A stretch of DNA of 64,000 nucleotides from the NCBI GenBank assembly GCA_963738375.1, contig CAVTWL010000006.1, positions 930,001 through 994,000 on the forward strand, in the 5' to 3' direction. Below, in pieces: positions 19,734-27,312 of the stretch. The notes below the pieces were generated by a model that ran no database searches, was not told the DNA's origin, and saw only the letters and a list, made by a program, of their open reading frames with translations. The translations under genes and the position numbers were made by a program. Positions within the stretch are counted from its first letter, which is position 1, and the number at the start of each line of letters is the position of its first letter. Source of the DNA: Bog-159 sp963738375. GTDB taxonomy: Bacteria; Acidobacteriota; Terriglobia; Bryobacterales; Bryobacteraceae.

Positions 19734-20099
19734 TTACGGGTGGTGGGATGCCGATACCGTGGCGACCGTCAGGATCCACGTTCCTGAACGCCGCTGACCC
19801 GGCGCTCCACTCAAGAGCGATTTCCAGATCGCGTAGCTGTCCGCATTCTCGCTGAGAATTTGGAAAAACGCTTCGATCTTGACTAGCTCAACCTGAGCTT
19901 CCTCAATTGTGAAACCGAGGCCGTTAACGGCGGCCGGCCGCGTCGCCGCGTTCCAAAACTCAGCTACGTTCTGAGCCCCAATAAAGAGCGGCACCTCCCG
20001 CTTCATCAGGAGTTCCAGGGCGCGAACCGCTGCGGCATGCATCGGGTGAGCCGGCTGCACGGAGCGCAGCAGGATATTAGTATCGAGGAAAGCCGGCAT
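19734..20099 (-). pseudogene. VapC-type PIN toxin, C-terminally degraded
   Basis: PIN-domain ribonuclease of the VapC type. The start MPAFLDTNILLRSVQPAHPM carries the first catalytic Asp, and NVAEFWNAATRP carries the conserved Glu. After KSLLSGAP the frame departs from the family. A neighbouring frame reads RVSGVQ near 19790, where VapC proteins continue into a motif with the third acidic residue (HDAxLVA), but this is then lost. The protein therefore lacks its last acidic residue and C-terminus and is probably inactive, unless sequence errors are involved. The upstream antitoxin gene is intact. Confidence 0.75.
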
Positions 20100-20100
20100 T

Positions 20101-20364
20101 TTACCCGCGGTCCGGGTACAGACTTGCGCGGCTAATGGCCTCGTCGGAGAGCGGTGCCGTGTAGCGATGGCTTTGCGCCCACTGCACGAAGGCGCGAGCT
20201 TTCTCTTCGCCGCTGGTTGTGGGGGGCGGCGTAGCGGTTGCCTGTTCGAGCGCGTCAAGGGCTTTTTCGAGCACCTCGCCGGCGTCGTGGAAGCGGCCGT
20301 TCGGGATGTGCGCGTTCACGCGCTGTACCAGTTCGGGCTTATGGATTTCAAGGTTCATTCTCAA
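20101..20364 (-). CDS. VapB/ParD-like antitoxin
   Basis: An 87-residue small acidic protein beginning MRMNLEIHKPELVQRVNAHI; the second methionine (20358) is an equally good start. A ribbon-helix-helix-like N-terminus (residues 1-45, VNAHIPNGRFHDAGEVLEKAL) is followed by a toxin-wrapping tail with ARAFVQWAQSHR. It ends where the PIN gene begins, the standard antitoxin-toxin order. The same partner type recurs with PIN toxins in Acidobacteriota (from memory). Confidence 0.8.
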   Translation of the reverse strand: MRMNLEIHKPELVQRVNAHIPNGRFHDAGEVLEKALDALEQATATPPPTTSGEEKARAFVQWAQSHRYTAPLSDEAISRASLYPDRG

Positions 20365-20673
20365 GCCCTCCTTTCAAAATTATATCCACGGCGCCCACCA
20401 TACGCCGGCGCGGCGCCGCTTGTCACTGCGACGATGATGAGCCAGAGCCCCGAGGGTTTCATTGCCGGTTCTGGACTCTCATCGCAGCGTCTGACCCTTT
20501 CGGGACGTCGCAAACCTACAGTTTAGGGACGTAATGGCGCTTGCTTCGTTGGGTCACGGCCGGGCAAAAGCCCACGAAGTGTTGTGGAGATTACTCCCCA
20601 TAAACGCGCTTATCGTCCATCAAGGGCGTTCTGGGAATTACTCCCTACAAGCCGGCTGGTGGCCGCCGATCGG
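20365..20673. other. Intergenic region between the VapBC and HicBA modules with short repeated motifs
   Basis: No gene is seen. It contains two related motifs about 45 bp apart, GATTACTCCCCATAA (20590) and AATTACTCCCTACAA (20634). They resemble the GATTAGTCCCCACAA tail of the island's right boundary element (21181) and its inverted counterpart at the left. They may be decayed relics of the same boundary element between cassettes. The similarity is short and could be chance. Confidence 0.4.
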
Positions 20674-20913
20674 CTAGAGGTCCGCGATGATCTCGTCGCG
20701 CGACACACCTTTATGCCGGGCGACGGCGAGAAGGATCGAACTGAATGTTCCGAGTCTGAGGGGATGGTGGTCTGGAATCGCGATCCGGTGATGCGTCGGC
20801 TGGGCGGTTTCCAGAATGATGTGGCTGCCGACTTGGTGCACCCTCGCGTACTGCCATTTTCGGCACAACAGGTCAGCGAGGCCCGTGCCGGAAACGTTCC
20901 GTGGAATCTTCAT
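20674..20913 (-). CDS. hicA: HicA-type mRNA interferase toxin
   Basis: A 79-residue toxin of the HicA/YcfA family, which cleaves mRNA using a double-stranded-RNA-binding-like fold. MKIPRNVSGTGLADLLCRK and VHQVGSHIILETAQPTHHR show the family's catalytic histidine (GSH) and beta strands. IAIPDHHPLRLGTFSSIL is the typical PxHxxLxxGTL segment. Its ATG overlaps the hicB stop (ATGA), so the antitoxin is made first. Frame and length are normal. Confidence 0.9.
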   Translation of the reverse strand: MKIPRNVSGTGLADLLCRKWQYARVHQVGSHIILETAQPTHHRIAIPDHHPLRLGTFSSILLAVARHKGVSRDEIIADL

Positions 20914-21119
20914 GCAACCAGGAGGACTTCGTCGCGAACAAGGTGAAGCCGAACTCGCTCAGGCCGGGGGCGGTCAAAAAAGAACGCAGAGATCGCCTCC
21001 AGCACGTTCTTACGCAACTCGTCCCACGTGTCCCCTTCGGTGAAGATGCTTTCCGTGAGACATTCGGCGCAGTACCCGCCATCGGACTCCTGGACCACCT
21101 CGAACACCAGCTCAGCCAT
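20910..21119 (-). CDS. hicB: HicB-type antitoxin
   Basis: A 69-residue short HicB protein. MAELVFEVVQESDGGYCAEC is the partial RNase H-like fold typical of HicB, and FTEGDTWDELRKNVLEAISA is the conserved helix. It lacks a separate C-terminal DNA-binding domain, so autoregulation may depend on the complex. The start at 21119 was preferred over 21137 because the family begins there. Order hicB-hicA is one of the two known arrangements. Confidence 0.87.
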   Translation of the reverse strand: MAELVFEVVQESDGGYCAECLTESIFTEGDTWDELRKNVLEAISAFFFDRPRPERVRLHLVRDEVLLVA

Positions 21120-21180
21120 ACGTCTATGATACGGCATGAATTTGCTTGACCGATGGATCAGCCGCGATAGTCTTCCCGCG

Positions 21181-21293
21181 GATTAGTCCCCACAAGTCGT
21201 TAGCGCCCTATCGGGAGTGCCGCGGACGAAAGTCCCCGCGAAAACGGAATAAGGTTCGGGCCGCGGCACTTTCGATAGGGGCGACTTGAAGGA
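21181..21293 (-). repeat. Right copy of the hairpin element bounding the toxin-antitoxin island
   Basis: Inverted copy of 17571-17683. CGCCCCTATCG/CGATAGGGCG and the tail GCTAACGACTTGTGGGGAC are nearly identical. The inner stem is AGTGCCGCGG with CCGCGGCACT instead of ACTGCCTCGG with CCGAGGCAGT. The changes occur on both sides, so base pairing is kept. The loop (~36 nt) has no similarity to the left copy's loop. Confidence 0.85.
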
Positions 21294-21546
21294 AGCCGCT
21301 GGCGCGGCGGGCCGCGCTATGGAGCCGCGAGCTTGTTTTTGGGGTTTTGGTGCTGGCAACGAGAGTAACGCCGCACGCTGGGATGGTGGGAGAGCCGCCC
21401 TCGAGGCCTTCGAAGGGGTTTGGGTACGGCGGTAATGGGCGCCGTAACCGGATGGGAGTTAATTGGTCGCGCTCCCGCCGTCAGGCGGACAAACAAATGC
21501 AGCCGCGCCCGGGGGCACGTAGTTTGGCCGCGAGCTTTGTGGTTCG

Positions 21547-22719
21547 TTACGAACTGTCGAGAGCCCTGCACCGGGCAGCTATCCGCCGAGCGGAGAGGTT
21601 TGGTCCGATCCGCATTTCGGCATTGCAGTGCGGGCACTGCCAGGTGGAACTCTTGGCAGTGCCCGTAGGGCAAGGATCGGGCGGCAGTGGCGCGGTGGAG
21701 AGAAGTTGCCGGGCGAGGGCCAGCAGGGCGGATCGCCGGTTGTTAGTGAGGAATCCGAATTGTCGGATTCGGACGAAGCCGCGCGGCAGAATGTGCTGAG
21801 TGAAGCGGCGGAGGAACTCCGTCGCTTCCAAAGTCATCTTCTTGTGCTTGTTGCCATGCGCGTAGTCTTTCCAGCGGAAAGTGACGCGCTCTCCGTCAAA
21901 GGAGAGTAAGCGGTGATTACTGATCGCGACGCGATGCGTATAACGGCCGAGATAGCGTAGTACCAGGATGGGGGCACCGAATGCCGGCTTGGCGTAAACG
22001 ACCCACTTTTGCTTGAAAAGTGAATCGACAAAGACGGCAAATCGCTTCGGGTCTGCGAGTTGGGCCGTGGCCCCGGAAAAGACGAGCTTCCCTTCGCGGA
22101 ACGCCTTCCGCAGTCCTTCTACGAACTTAGCCCTAAAAACGGAGCTGAGCACGTTGACCGGCAGGAAGAAGGCGTACTTCGGGTGAATCCAGCGTTCCCG
22201 ATTCGCGGAGAATCCGCCGGCCGGAACCACGCAGTGTACATGGGGATGAAGGAGTAGGTTTTGCCCCCAAGTGTGCAGAATGCTGATGAAGCCAATCTGT
22301 GCACCCAGTCGTTTGGGGTTGGCCGCGACCTCAAGCATGGTGTCAGCGCTGGCGCGGAAAAGCAGGTCATACAAAATCCGGGCGTTGCGCCGGCAGAGAG
22401 GGTTCAACTCATGCGGCAAAGTGAATACGACGTGGAAGTAAGGAACGTCGAGAAGTTCCTTTTCTCGTGCAGCGAGCCAGCGTTGGCGAGCTTGTGCCTG
22501 ACACTTCGGACAGTGCCGGTTCCGGCAGGAATTATAAGAGATGGCCTGATGACCGCATTGGGAACATTGATCGATGTGGCCTCCCAGCGCTGCCGTGCGG
22601 CAGCGGGTGATGGCCCGCAGCACGCTCAGTTGCTGGAAGTTCAACCAAGGGCTCTGATCTATGAAGCGGTCGCCTTGCTTGTGGAGTAGATCGGCCACCT
22701 CCACGGCAGGCCGGGTCAT
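21547..22719 (-). CDS. IS91-family HUH transposase
   Basis: A 390-residue transposase that nicks and joins single strands for rolling-circle transposition. An N-terminal zinc-binding region (CSQCGHQAISYNSCRNRHCP, then KCQ) is followed by the HUH metal motif HPHVHCVVPAGG at about residue 155. YLGRYTHRVAISNHRL and FRWKDYAHGNKHKKMTLEA contain the family's conserved region with candidate catalytic tyrosines. The C-terminus is a 75-residue tail with a CPHC pair. The start overlaps the recombinase stop (ATGA). Frame intact, so the element may be active. Confidence 0.92.
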   Translation of the reverse strand: MTRPAVEVADLLHKQGDRFIDQSPWLNFQQLSVLRAITRCRTAALGGHIDQCSQCGHQAISYNSCRNRHCPKCQAQARQRWLAAREKELLDVPYFHVVFTLPHELNPLCRRNARILYDLLFRASADTMLEVAANPKRLGAQIGFISILHTWGQNLLLHPHVHCVVPAGGFSANRERWIHPKYAFFLPVNVLSSVFRAKFVEGLRKAFREGKLVFSGATAQLADPKRFAVFVDSLFKQKWVVYAKPAFGAPILVLRYLGRYTHRVAISNHRLLSFDGERVTFRWKDYAHGNKHKKMTLEATEFLRRFTQHILPRGFVRIRQFGFLTNNRRSALLALARQLLSTAPLPPDPCPTGTAKSSTWQCPHCNAEMRIGPNLSARRIAARCRALDSS

Positions 22720-23613
22720 TGCGGTTTACGCAACTTCCGGGAAAGGGCGAGGGTTGTCGGCTTCGGGATGGTGATCTGTTCGAGAGGGTTTGCCGTGGCT
22801 TGCAGGTGCCGTCGGGAGAGATGCAGGTAAACTGTGGTTGCCTCCAGATCCGAATGGCCGAGCATCATCTGGATGCTCCTTAGGTCGGCGCCGGATTCGA
22901 GAAGGTGGGTCGCAAAGCAGTGTCGAAGCGTGTGGGGGGTTACACGTTTCTTGATGCCGGCGCGGATGGTAGCTTCGTGCACGGCTTGCCAGACGATCTT
23001 TTCGGTTATCGGTTTGTCCGCGCGCGAGTGGTTCACCGTGCCGGGGAACAGGTAGGTCTCGGGCCGCATCCAGCGGTAGTATTCGCGCAGCGCGTCGAGC
23101 AGCTTCTTGCTCAGAGGAACTTCCCGATCGATGCCGCCTTTGCCTTGCACCACGCGGAGCATCATGCGCTTGCTGTCTACGTCGGCGACCTTGAGGCGGC
23201 ACAACTCGGCGCGGCGCAGGCCCGTCGAGTAAAGAGTCATCAGCATGGTGCGGTGGTAGAGGTTGCGCGCCGCGCCAATCAAATGAGCGACCTCATCCGG
23301 ACTGAGGATCACTGGCAGTCGCGAGACGCTGTTTTGGATATGGCAGATCCTCCTTCATATCGCGCCGCTTGAGCACCTTGATGTAGAGGAAGCGGAGCGC
23401 GCAAATGTTCAAAACAACCGTGTTGACGGCCAGTTTGCGCGTTCCCAGCAGGTGCGCATGGTAGCTTCGGAGGTCATCGGGGCCGACTTCCTCGAGCGGC
23501 CCGTCAACGTGCGCTCGGAAATGTTCTACGGCTTTCAGGTACGAGTGAATCGTGGTGGTAGCGTAATTGCGGCGGATGAGTTCTTCTCGCATCCGCTGAA
23601 TGAGTGTTGTCAA
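22716..23613 (-). CDS. Tyrosine recombinase (phage integrase family) of the IS91 element (one frame break)
   Basis: Site-specific recombinase of about 298 residues. The N-terminal SAM-like core-binding domain (MREELIRRNYATTTIHSYL, HLLGTRKLAVNTVVLNICAL) is in one frame. After a break near 23320 the catalytic domain continues with STGLRRAELCRLKVADVD (first Arg), VTPHTLRHCFATHLLESGA (HxxR), MMLGHSDLEATTVYLHLS (nucleophile Tyr). All catalytic residues are present. Recombinases of this type precede IS91 transposases in several characterised elements. Confidence 0.87.
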
Positions 23614-23919
23614 AGAGATCTCCTATCTCAGTAACAACCGTAGCCCTCAAACAACTACGAATGGTCGGTCGGCCGCCGCGCCAGCGGCTTCGTTCAAGTC
23701 GGACAGCGTCCAGGGATGCAGGACGGCCGGTGAAATCAAACTGGCGAGTCCGCACTGCAAGCCTGCGTCGATCCACTTTTGCTAGTTGCGCGTTGCCGTG
23801 GAGGCGACGTGGAAAAGTTTCACGGACCAGTGCGGGGACACGACACTTCCGCGAAGCGGGCGTTTTTCAGCCAACCGACAGACGCCGAAGTGACAAGGCA
23901 GCGCGCCGTTCCAGGTCTC
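23614..23919. other. No gene recognised; probable distal end of the IS91 element
   Basis: Overlapping short frames only, none resembling a family. The 3' edge of the decayed VapC gene lies at about 23920. Confidence 0.4.
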
Positions 23920-24237
23920 GAGTGGGTTCAACCACCGTAGCTCCGGGAAGCGGCGGAAGCCCTGGCCGGTCGATGCCAGCGGTCCAGGATGCAAAGGAAC
24001 GACGCCGGGTTGCCTCAGCTATTCGCCAACGATTGCAAATGCCTCCTTGGGAGATTTCGGATTCTCCCAGATTCTGGAATTGGCGCCGATGCGAATGAAT
24101 GCCCACACCGTCACCCAAGGCAGGCCGATTGTGCCGCCGCTCGCGAGCAGGTCCTGAAGCCACTATGCAGCGGCCTTCTGCCGCGGCGCATCGGCGTTGT
24201 AGGCATACAGGAGCAGGTTGGCGTCGAGGACGGTCAT
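23920..24237 (-). pseudogene. VapC-type PIN toxin pseudogene
   Basis: The frame starting at 24237 reads MTVLDANLLLYAYNADAPRQ, a PIN start with its Asp. It is interrupted by TAG at codon 25 (24163-24165) and TAG at codon 73 (24019-24021), the latter probably replacing a Trp codon (GE-W-LRQPGVV). After PLHPGPLAS it jumps directly to GFRRFPELRWLNPLE, which is the C-terminal end of such toxins. About 40 residues including the third acidic residue are thus deleted. Two stops plus a deletion make this a true pseudogene. The start overlaps the antitoxin stop (ATGA). Confidence 0.8.
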
Positions 24238-24455
24238 CGGTGGCGGTCGCCCTCGCCGTACTCCAGGAGCGACTCGACGCTGTCATAATTCAGGCCCGGT
24301 TTGTGGCCCATGTGGGTGGGTAGAATTGCGAGCGCACGACGGCGCGGCTGGTAGTCGATACCCAACAGTGCCGCCCGCAGCAGATCATTGAGGGTATCCC
24401 GGAAGGAAGCTACCCTGGACAGGCTCTCCGCGGGTGCCTGTGCCTTAGCTCCTAA
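24234..24455 (-). pseudogene. VapB-type antitoxin remnant
   Basis: Recognisable from AESLSRVASFRDTLNDLLRA to the C-terminal HMGHKPGLNYDSVESLLEYG, the toxin-binding tail usual for VapB antitoxins. The expected N-terminal ribbon-helix-helix start (MRTTLxLDDD-like) is absent in any frame just upstream, so the gene has lost its beginning. The 5' side abuts the end of the OsmC gene. Confidence 0.7.
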
Positions 24456-24964
24456 GTCGCCAGTTCGTGCTCGATGATCACACCAGCACTTAGTGTTTTG
24501 CCAACGACGCAACATTGCTGGGACACAGCCATGAGCTTATCGATCTCGGACTGCCCGCCGTTCCGGACACTCACTCGCGTGCGCGTTCGCATTCTGAGGA
24601 AGCCTACCGGGGCCGCCGGCACGCCGAGAGAACCACGCAGATCGATGTCGCCCTCGACCTCCACCTCGAGCAAGGTAAGCTCCAGACGCATCATGTTCGC
24701 GACCATACGAATGGTGAGTTCGTGGCAGCACGCAAGGGCGGCGCATAACACGTCGCCAGGCGTCGCGGCATCGTGGGGGCCGCCGTGGCCCCGATGAGCG
24801 GCCACGAGTAACGCTTCGGAACCGCCTTGAGGAACGACCGCCGCATGGAACGGATCAGCGAGTTCGCAGGCCGCTGACCGCGCTCGATCAATCACAACTG
24901 CTGTCGACGGATCGGCCTTGTATCGCGCTCTCAAGGGCGCCTGTAATTCTCTTACATTTGCCAT
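24452..24964 (-). CDS. OsmC-family protein
   Basis: A 170-residue protein of the OsmC/Ohr superfamily, which reduces organic hydroperoxides or acts on related thiol chemistry. ATPGDVLCAALACCHELTIR provides the first conserved cysteine on its helix. VGFLRMRTRTRV is the family beta strand. LMAVSQQCCVVGKTLS carries the second cysteine of the active-site pair. I chose the ATG at 24964; an upstream ATG at 25024 would add 20 unconserved residues. Confidence 0.8.
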   Translation of the reverse strand: MANVRELQAPLRARYKADPSTAVVIDRARSAACELADPFHAAVVPQGGSEALLVAAHRGHGGPHDAATPGDVLCAALACCHELTIRMVANMMRLELTLLEVEVEGDIDLRGSLGVPAAPVGFLRMRTRTRVSVRNGGQSEIDKLMAVSQQCCVVGKTLSAGVIIEHELAT

Positions 24965-25241
24965 ACGCTCCCGCCTGAATCGCCTTTTTGGAACCCGGAT
25001 CTGTGCCATGATACACCAAATCATTTCGCTCGGGCACGGTTCCGTAGGTCCGGGAAGCGGCGTCCGTTACCAACGGACCGGTCTCGAAAATCTCCACCTG
25101 TCGCAAGCGGTCGAGACGTTTAGGCGGGGGTTGAGGGGGAGAGGGTGGGATCGAGTATTGCGATGTGACGCTTGCTTACCGTTTTGAAAAGGGGGCGAAT
25201 GCGCTGGTATTATTGGAGGGAACCGGAGGGAACAAAGTTCG

Positions 25242-27206
25242 ATGCGCCCGTATGTGCTGCATTTCACCGTACTTTTCGCGGGGTTGGGTATGGCGCAGGC
25301 GCCGCTGCTGGCGACGGTGGCGATTACAGCAATGACTCCAGCGCTTGTCTCGCCGCAGCCGGTGGGCACGCCGGTGTCGTGGACGGTCACGGCCACCGAC
25401 ACCAATCACAACTTTTTGACCTTTCAGTTCAATGTAGCGGAAGGCAGCCAACCATACTCCATGGTGCGGGACTTCAACGTGGGCTCCAAGTCCGGCACAG
25501 GCTGGACGGCGCAGCCGTTCACTTGGTCTACGATCGCGGGGGAAGGAACCTACTCCATCCAGGTTGTGGTGAAGGACCCCGTTTCGGGCGAATCGGCCAC
25601 GCAAACCGTCAGCTATACCTTGACGTCCCGGGTGACGGGTACGGCGCCGATCGTGAGTGGGGTCAAGAATCCATTAGTGGCGCTGTTCAGCGCGCCCTCC
25701 TGCGCGACCGGCAGCAGCATGCGGGTGGCGTTCTATACCGGGAGCAATGCGCCCGGTTACACCAACTGGTTAGCCTGCAACGCGGGCGTGAGCACGAATA
25801 CTTATGTCGGGGGCATGCTGCCGGTGACCACGTATACGATGTACTCCCAAACGAAGACGGGGAGCCAAATTGTCAACGGTCCCAATTTGAGTTTCACCAC
25901 CGGAAAACTGCCCACCAACCTGGGCAAGACCAACGGGGTTCCCACGTTTACGATCAATACCCCAGCGGGCGCACAGAGCGATAACGCCGCCGCAACCATT
26001 TTATGGGCATTTTCCGGGGAACAAATGCCGGTGGCGACCGACTTGAACGGCAACATTATCTGGTTTTACGGCGGCGGGACGGCCACCCTGCTGACCCGCG
26101 CGATTGCCGGCGGCTCCTTCCTGACCATTCAGGATGGCTCCTCCTGGAACTCCTCGAATACGACCCTTCAAATGATCCGGCAGGTCGATCTGGCGGGCAA
26201 CACGCAGATGGAAACCAACACTGGAGTGATTTCGCAGCAACTGGTGGCAATGGGGGCCGTGGATGCCGGTTCGTGCCGGGGCATTCCCAACCCGGCGCCG
26301 GTGGGCACCGCCTGTCTGAACGACTTTGACCACGAAGTGATTCGCTACACCGCCGGCGGCAATAGCTACACCGCGGTGCTAGCGCGCATCGAGAAGGTAT
26401 TTGCGCCGGGAACCCAGGGCAGCAATCCGACCGGGCCGCCGCTGGACATACTCGGAGATATGGTAGTCGTGTTGAATTCGCAGTGGCAGGTAGTGTGGTA
26501 CTTCGACACCTTCGAGCAGTTAGACATCAACCGCGCGGCTGTGCTGGGCGAGGTCGCGGAGCAAGGCGAGAATTGCGCGCCCGGCGAAGATTGCGCGCTT
26601 ACGCTGTTGCTGGCCAGCAGCGCCAACGACTGGACCCATAGCAACTCGGTGCAATACGTTCCTTCGAGCGGCGACTTTCTGGTGTCGGTGAGAAATCAGG
26701 ACTGGGTGATTGAAGTGAATTACGGCAATGGCGCGGGCCTGGGCAATGTGGTGTGGCGCATGGGGCAGGGAGGCGACTTCACGATGACCGCGCCGCCAAC
26801 GGATACCTGGCCGTGGTTCTCGCATCAGCACGACGCGGGGTACGCCAGCTCCGGCAGCGGTCCGTTGACGTTGTTCGACAATGGCAACACCCGGGTGTCG
26901 CCTCCGCCTCTGGGTGTAGGCGGAGGAGACAGCCGAGGCATGGCATTAACTGTAAACCTCAATACCATGACGGTTTCACCGGTGGTGACCGTCGATTTGG
27001 GGACGTATGCGAAGTGTCTAGGGGCCGCGCAGTTGCTGTCTGACGGCGTTTATTTCTTCCAGCCGGGGAGCCCAAACGCCAATTCCATCGAGATATTGCC
27101 AACGGCGGGGAAGTTAGGGGGACCGCAAGTGCTGAACATTTTCAGCCCCAGCGTGTCGTATCGGGCGTGGCAGATGGTGAATCTCTACGCGCCTCCGGCC
27201 TGGTAG
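25242..27206 (+). CDS. Secreted arylsulfotransferase-like protein
   Basis: A 654-residue exported protein with an N-terminal signal sequence (MRPYVLHFTVLFAGLGMAQA). Residues 25-230 form Ig/fibronectin-like strands. From about 245 on it resembles the ASST (arylsulfate sulfotransferase) beta-propeller: PVATDLNGNIIWFYGGG, DFDHEVIRYTAGGNSY, NDWTHSNSVQYVPSSGDFLV, WVIEVNYGNG and WFSHQHDAGYASSG, with histidines at the positions used by the family. The fold call is firm, the activity is inferred. A GGAGGGAAC ribosome-binding site precedes the ATG. The next gene, 106 bp later, is another large secreted protein. Confidence 0.8.
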   Translation: MRPYVLHFTVLFAGLGMAQAPLLATVAITAMTPALVSPQPVGTPVSWTVTATDTNHNFLTFQFNVAEGSQPYSMVRDFNVGSKSGTGWTAQPFTWSTIAGEGTYSIQVVVKDPVSGESATQTVSYTLTSRVTGTAPIVSGVKNPLVALFSAPSCATGSSMRVAFYTGSNAPGYTNWLACNAGVSTNTYVGGMLPVTTYTMYSQTKTGSQIVNGPNLSFTTGKLPTNLGKTNGVPTFTINTPAGAQSDNAAATILWAFSGEQMPVATDLNGNIIWFYGGGTATLLTRAIAGGSFLTIQDGSSWNSSNTTLQMIRQVDLAGNTQMETNTGVISQQLVAMGAVDAGSCRGIPNPAPVGTACLNDFDHEVIRYTAGGNSYTAVLARIEKVFAPGTQGSNPTGPPLDILGDMVVVLNSQWQVVWYFDTFEQLDINRAAVLGEVAEQGENCAPGEDCALTLLLASSANDWTHSNSVQYVPSSGDFLVSVRNQDWVIEVNYGNGAGLGNVVWRMGQGGDFTMTAPPTDTWPWFSHQHDAGYASSGSGPLTLFDNGNTRVSPPPLGVGGGDSRGMALTVNLNTMTVSPVVTVDLGTYAKCLGAAQLLSDGVYFFQPGSPNANSIEILPTAGKLGGPQVLNIFSPSVSYRAWQMVNLYAPPAW

Positions 27207-27312
27207 CACCGGTTCCAGTACTTGTTGACTTCAGAGGTTCTAACACGGAGAATGAGTTGGGCGATTGCCCAACAATCCCCGTGCAAGATGGGATTTGGCA
27301 GGAGGTAATGCG

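Larger units (their letters stand above)
21300..23700 (-). mobile_element. IS91-type rolling-circle element with a tyrosine recombinase
   Basis: Two overlapping genes form the element: a tyrosine recombinase (upstream) and an HUH/Y2 transposase (downstream). Ends are not defined. About 100 bp beyond the transposase stop, TACGGCG (21425) pairs with CGCCGTA (21440), a small hairpin that could belong to the origin end. The element abuts the right boundary of the toxin-antitoxin island. Boundaries given are rough. Confidence 0.7.

Noticed and set aside
17571..21293. Integron cassette array with attC sites
   Set aside because: The bulged stem and variable tip resemble attC, but the RYYYAAC/GTTRRRY ends do not pair, the two copies are inverted rather than direct, and no intI gene is seen. 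The recombinase at 22716 is of the IS91-associated type.
24019..24165. Read-through (pyrrolysine or recoded) TAG codons in VapC
   Set aside because: The gene also has an internal deletion removing a catalytic region, and other genes in the window use TAG as a normal stop (for example 10565-10567).
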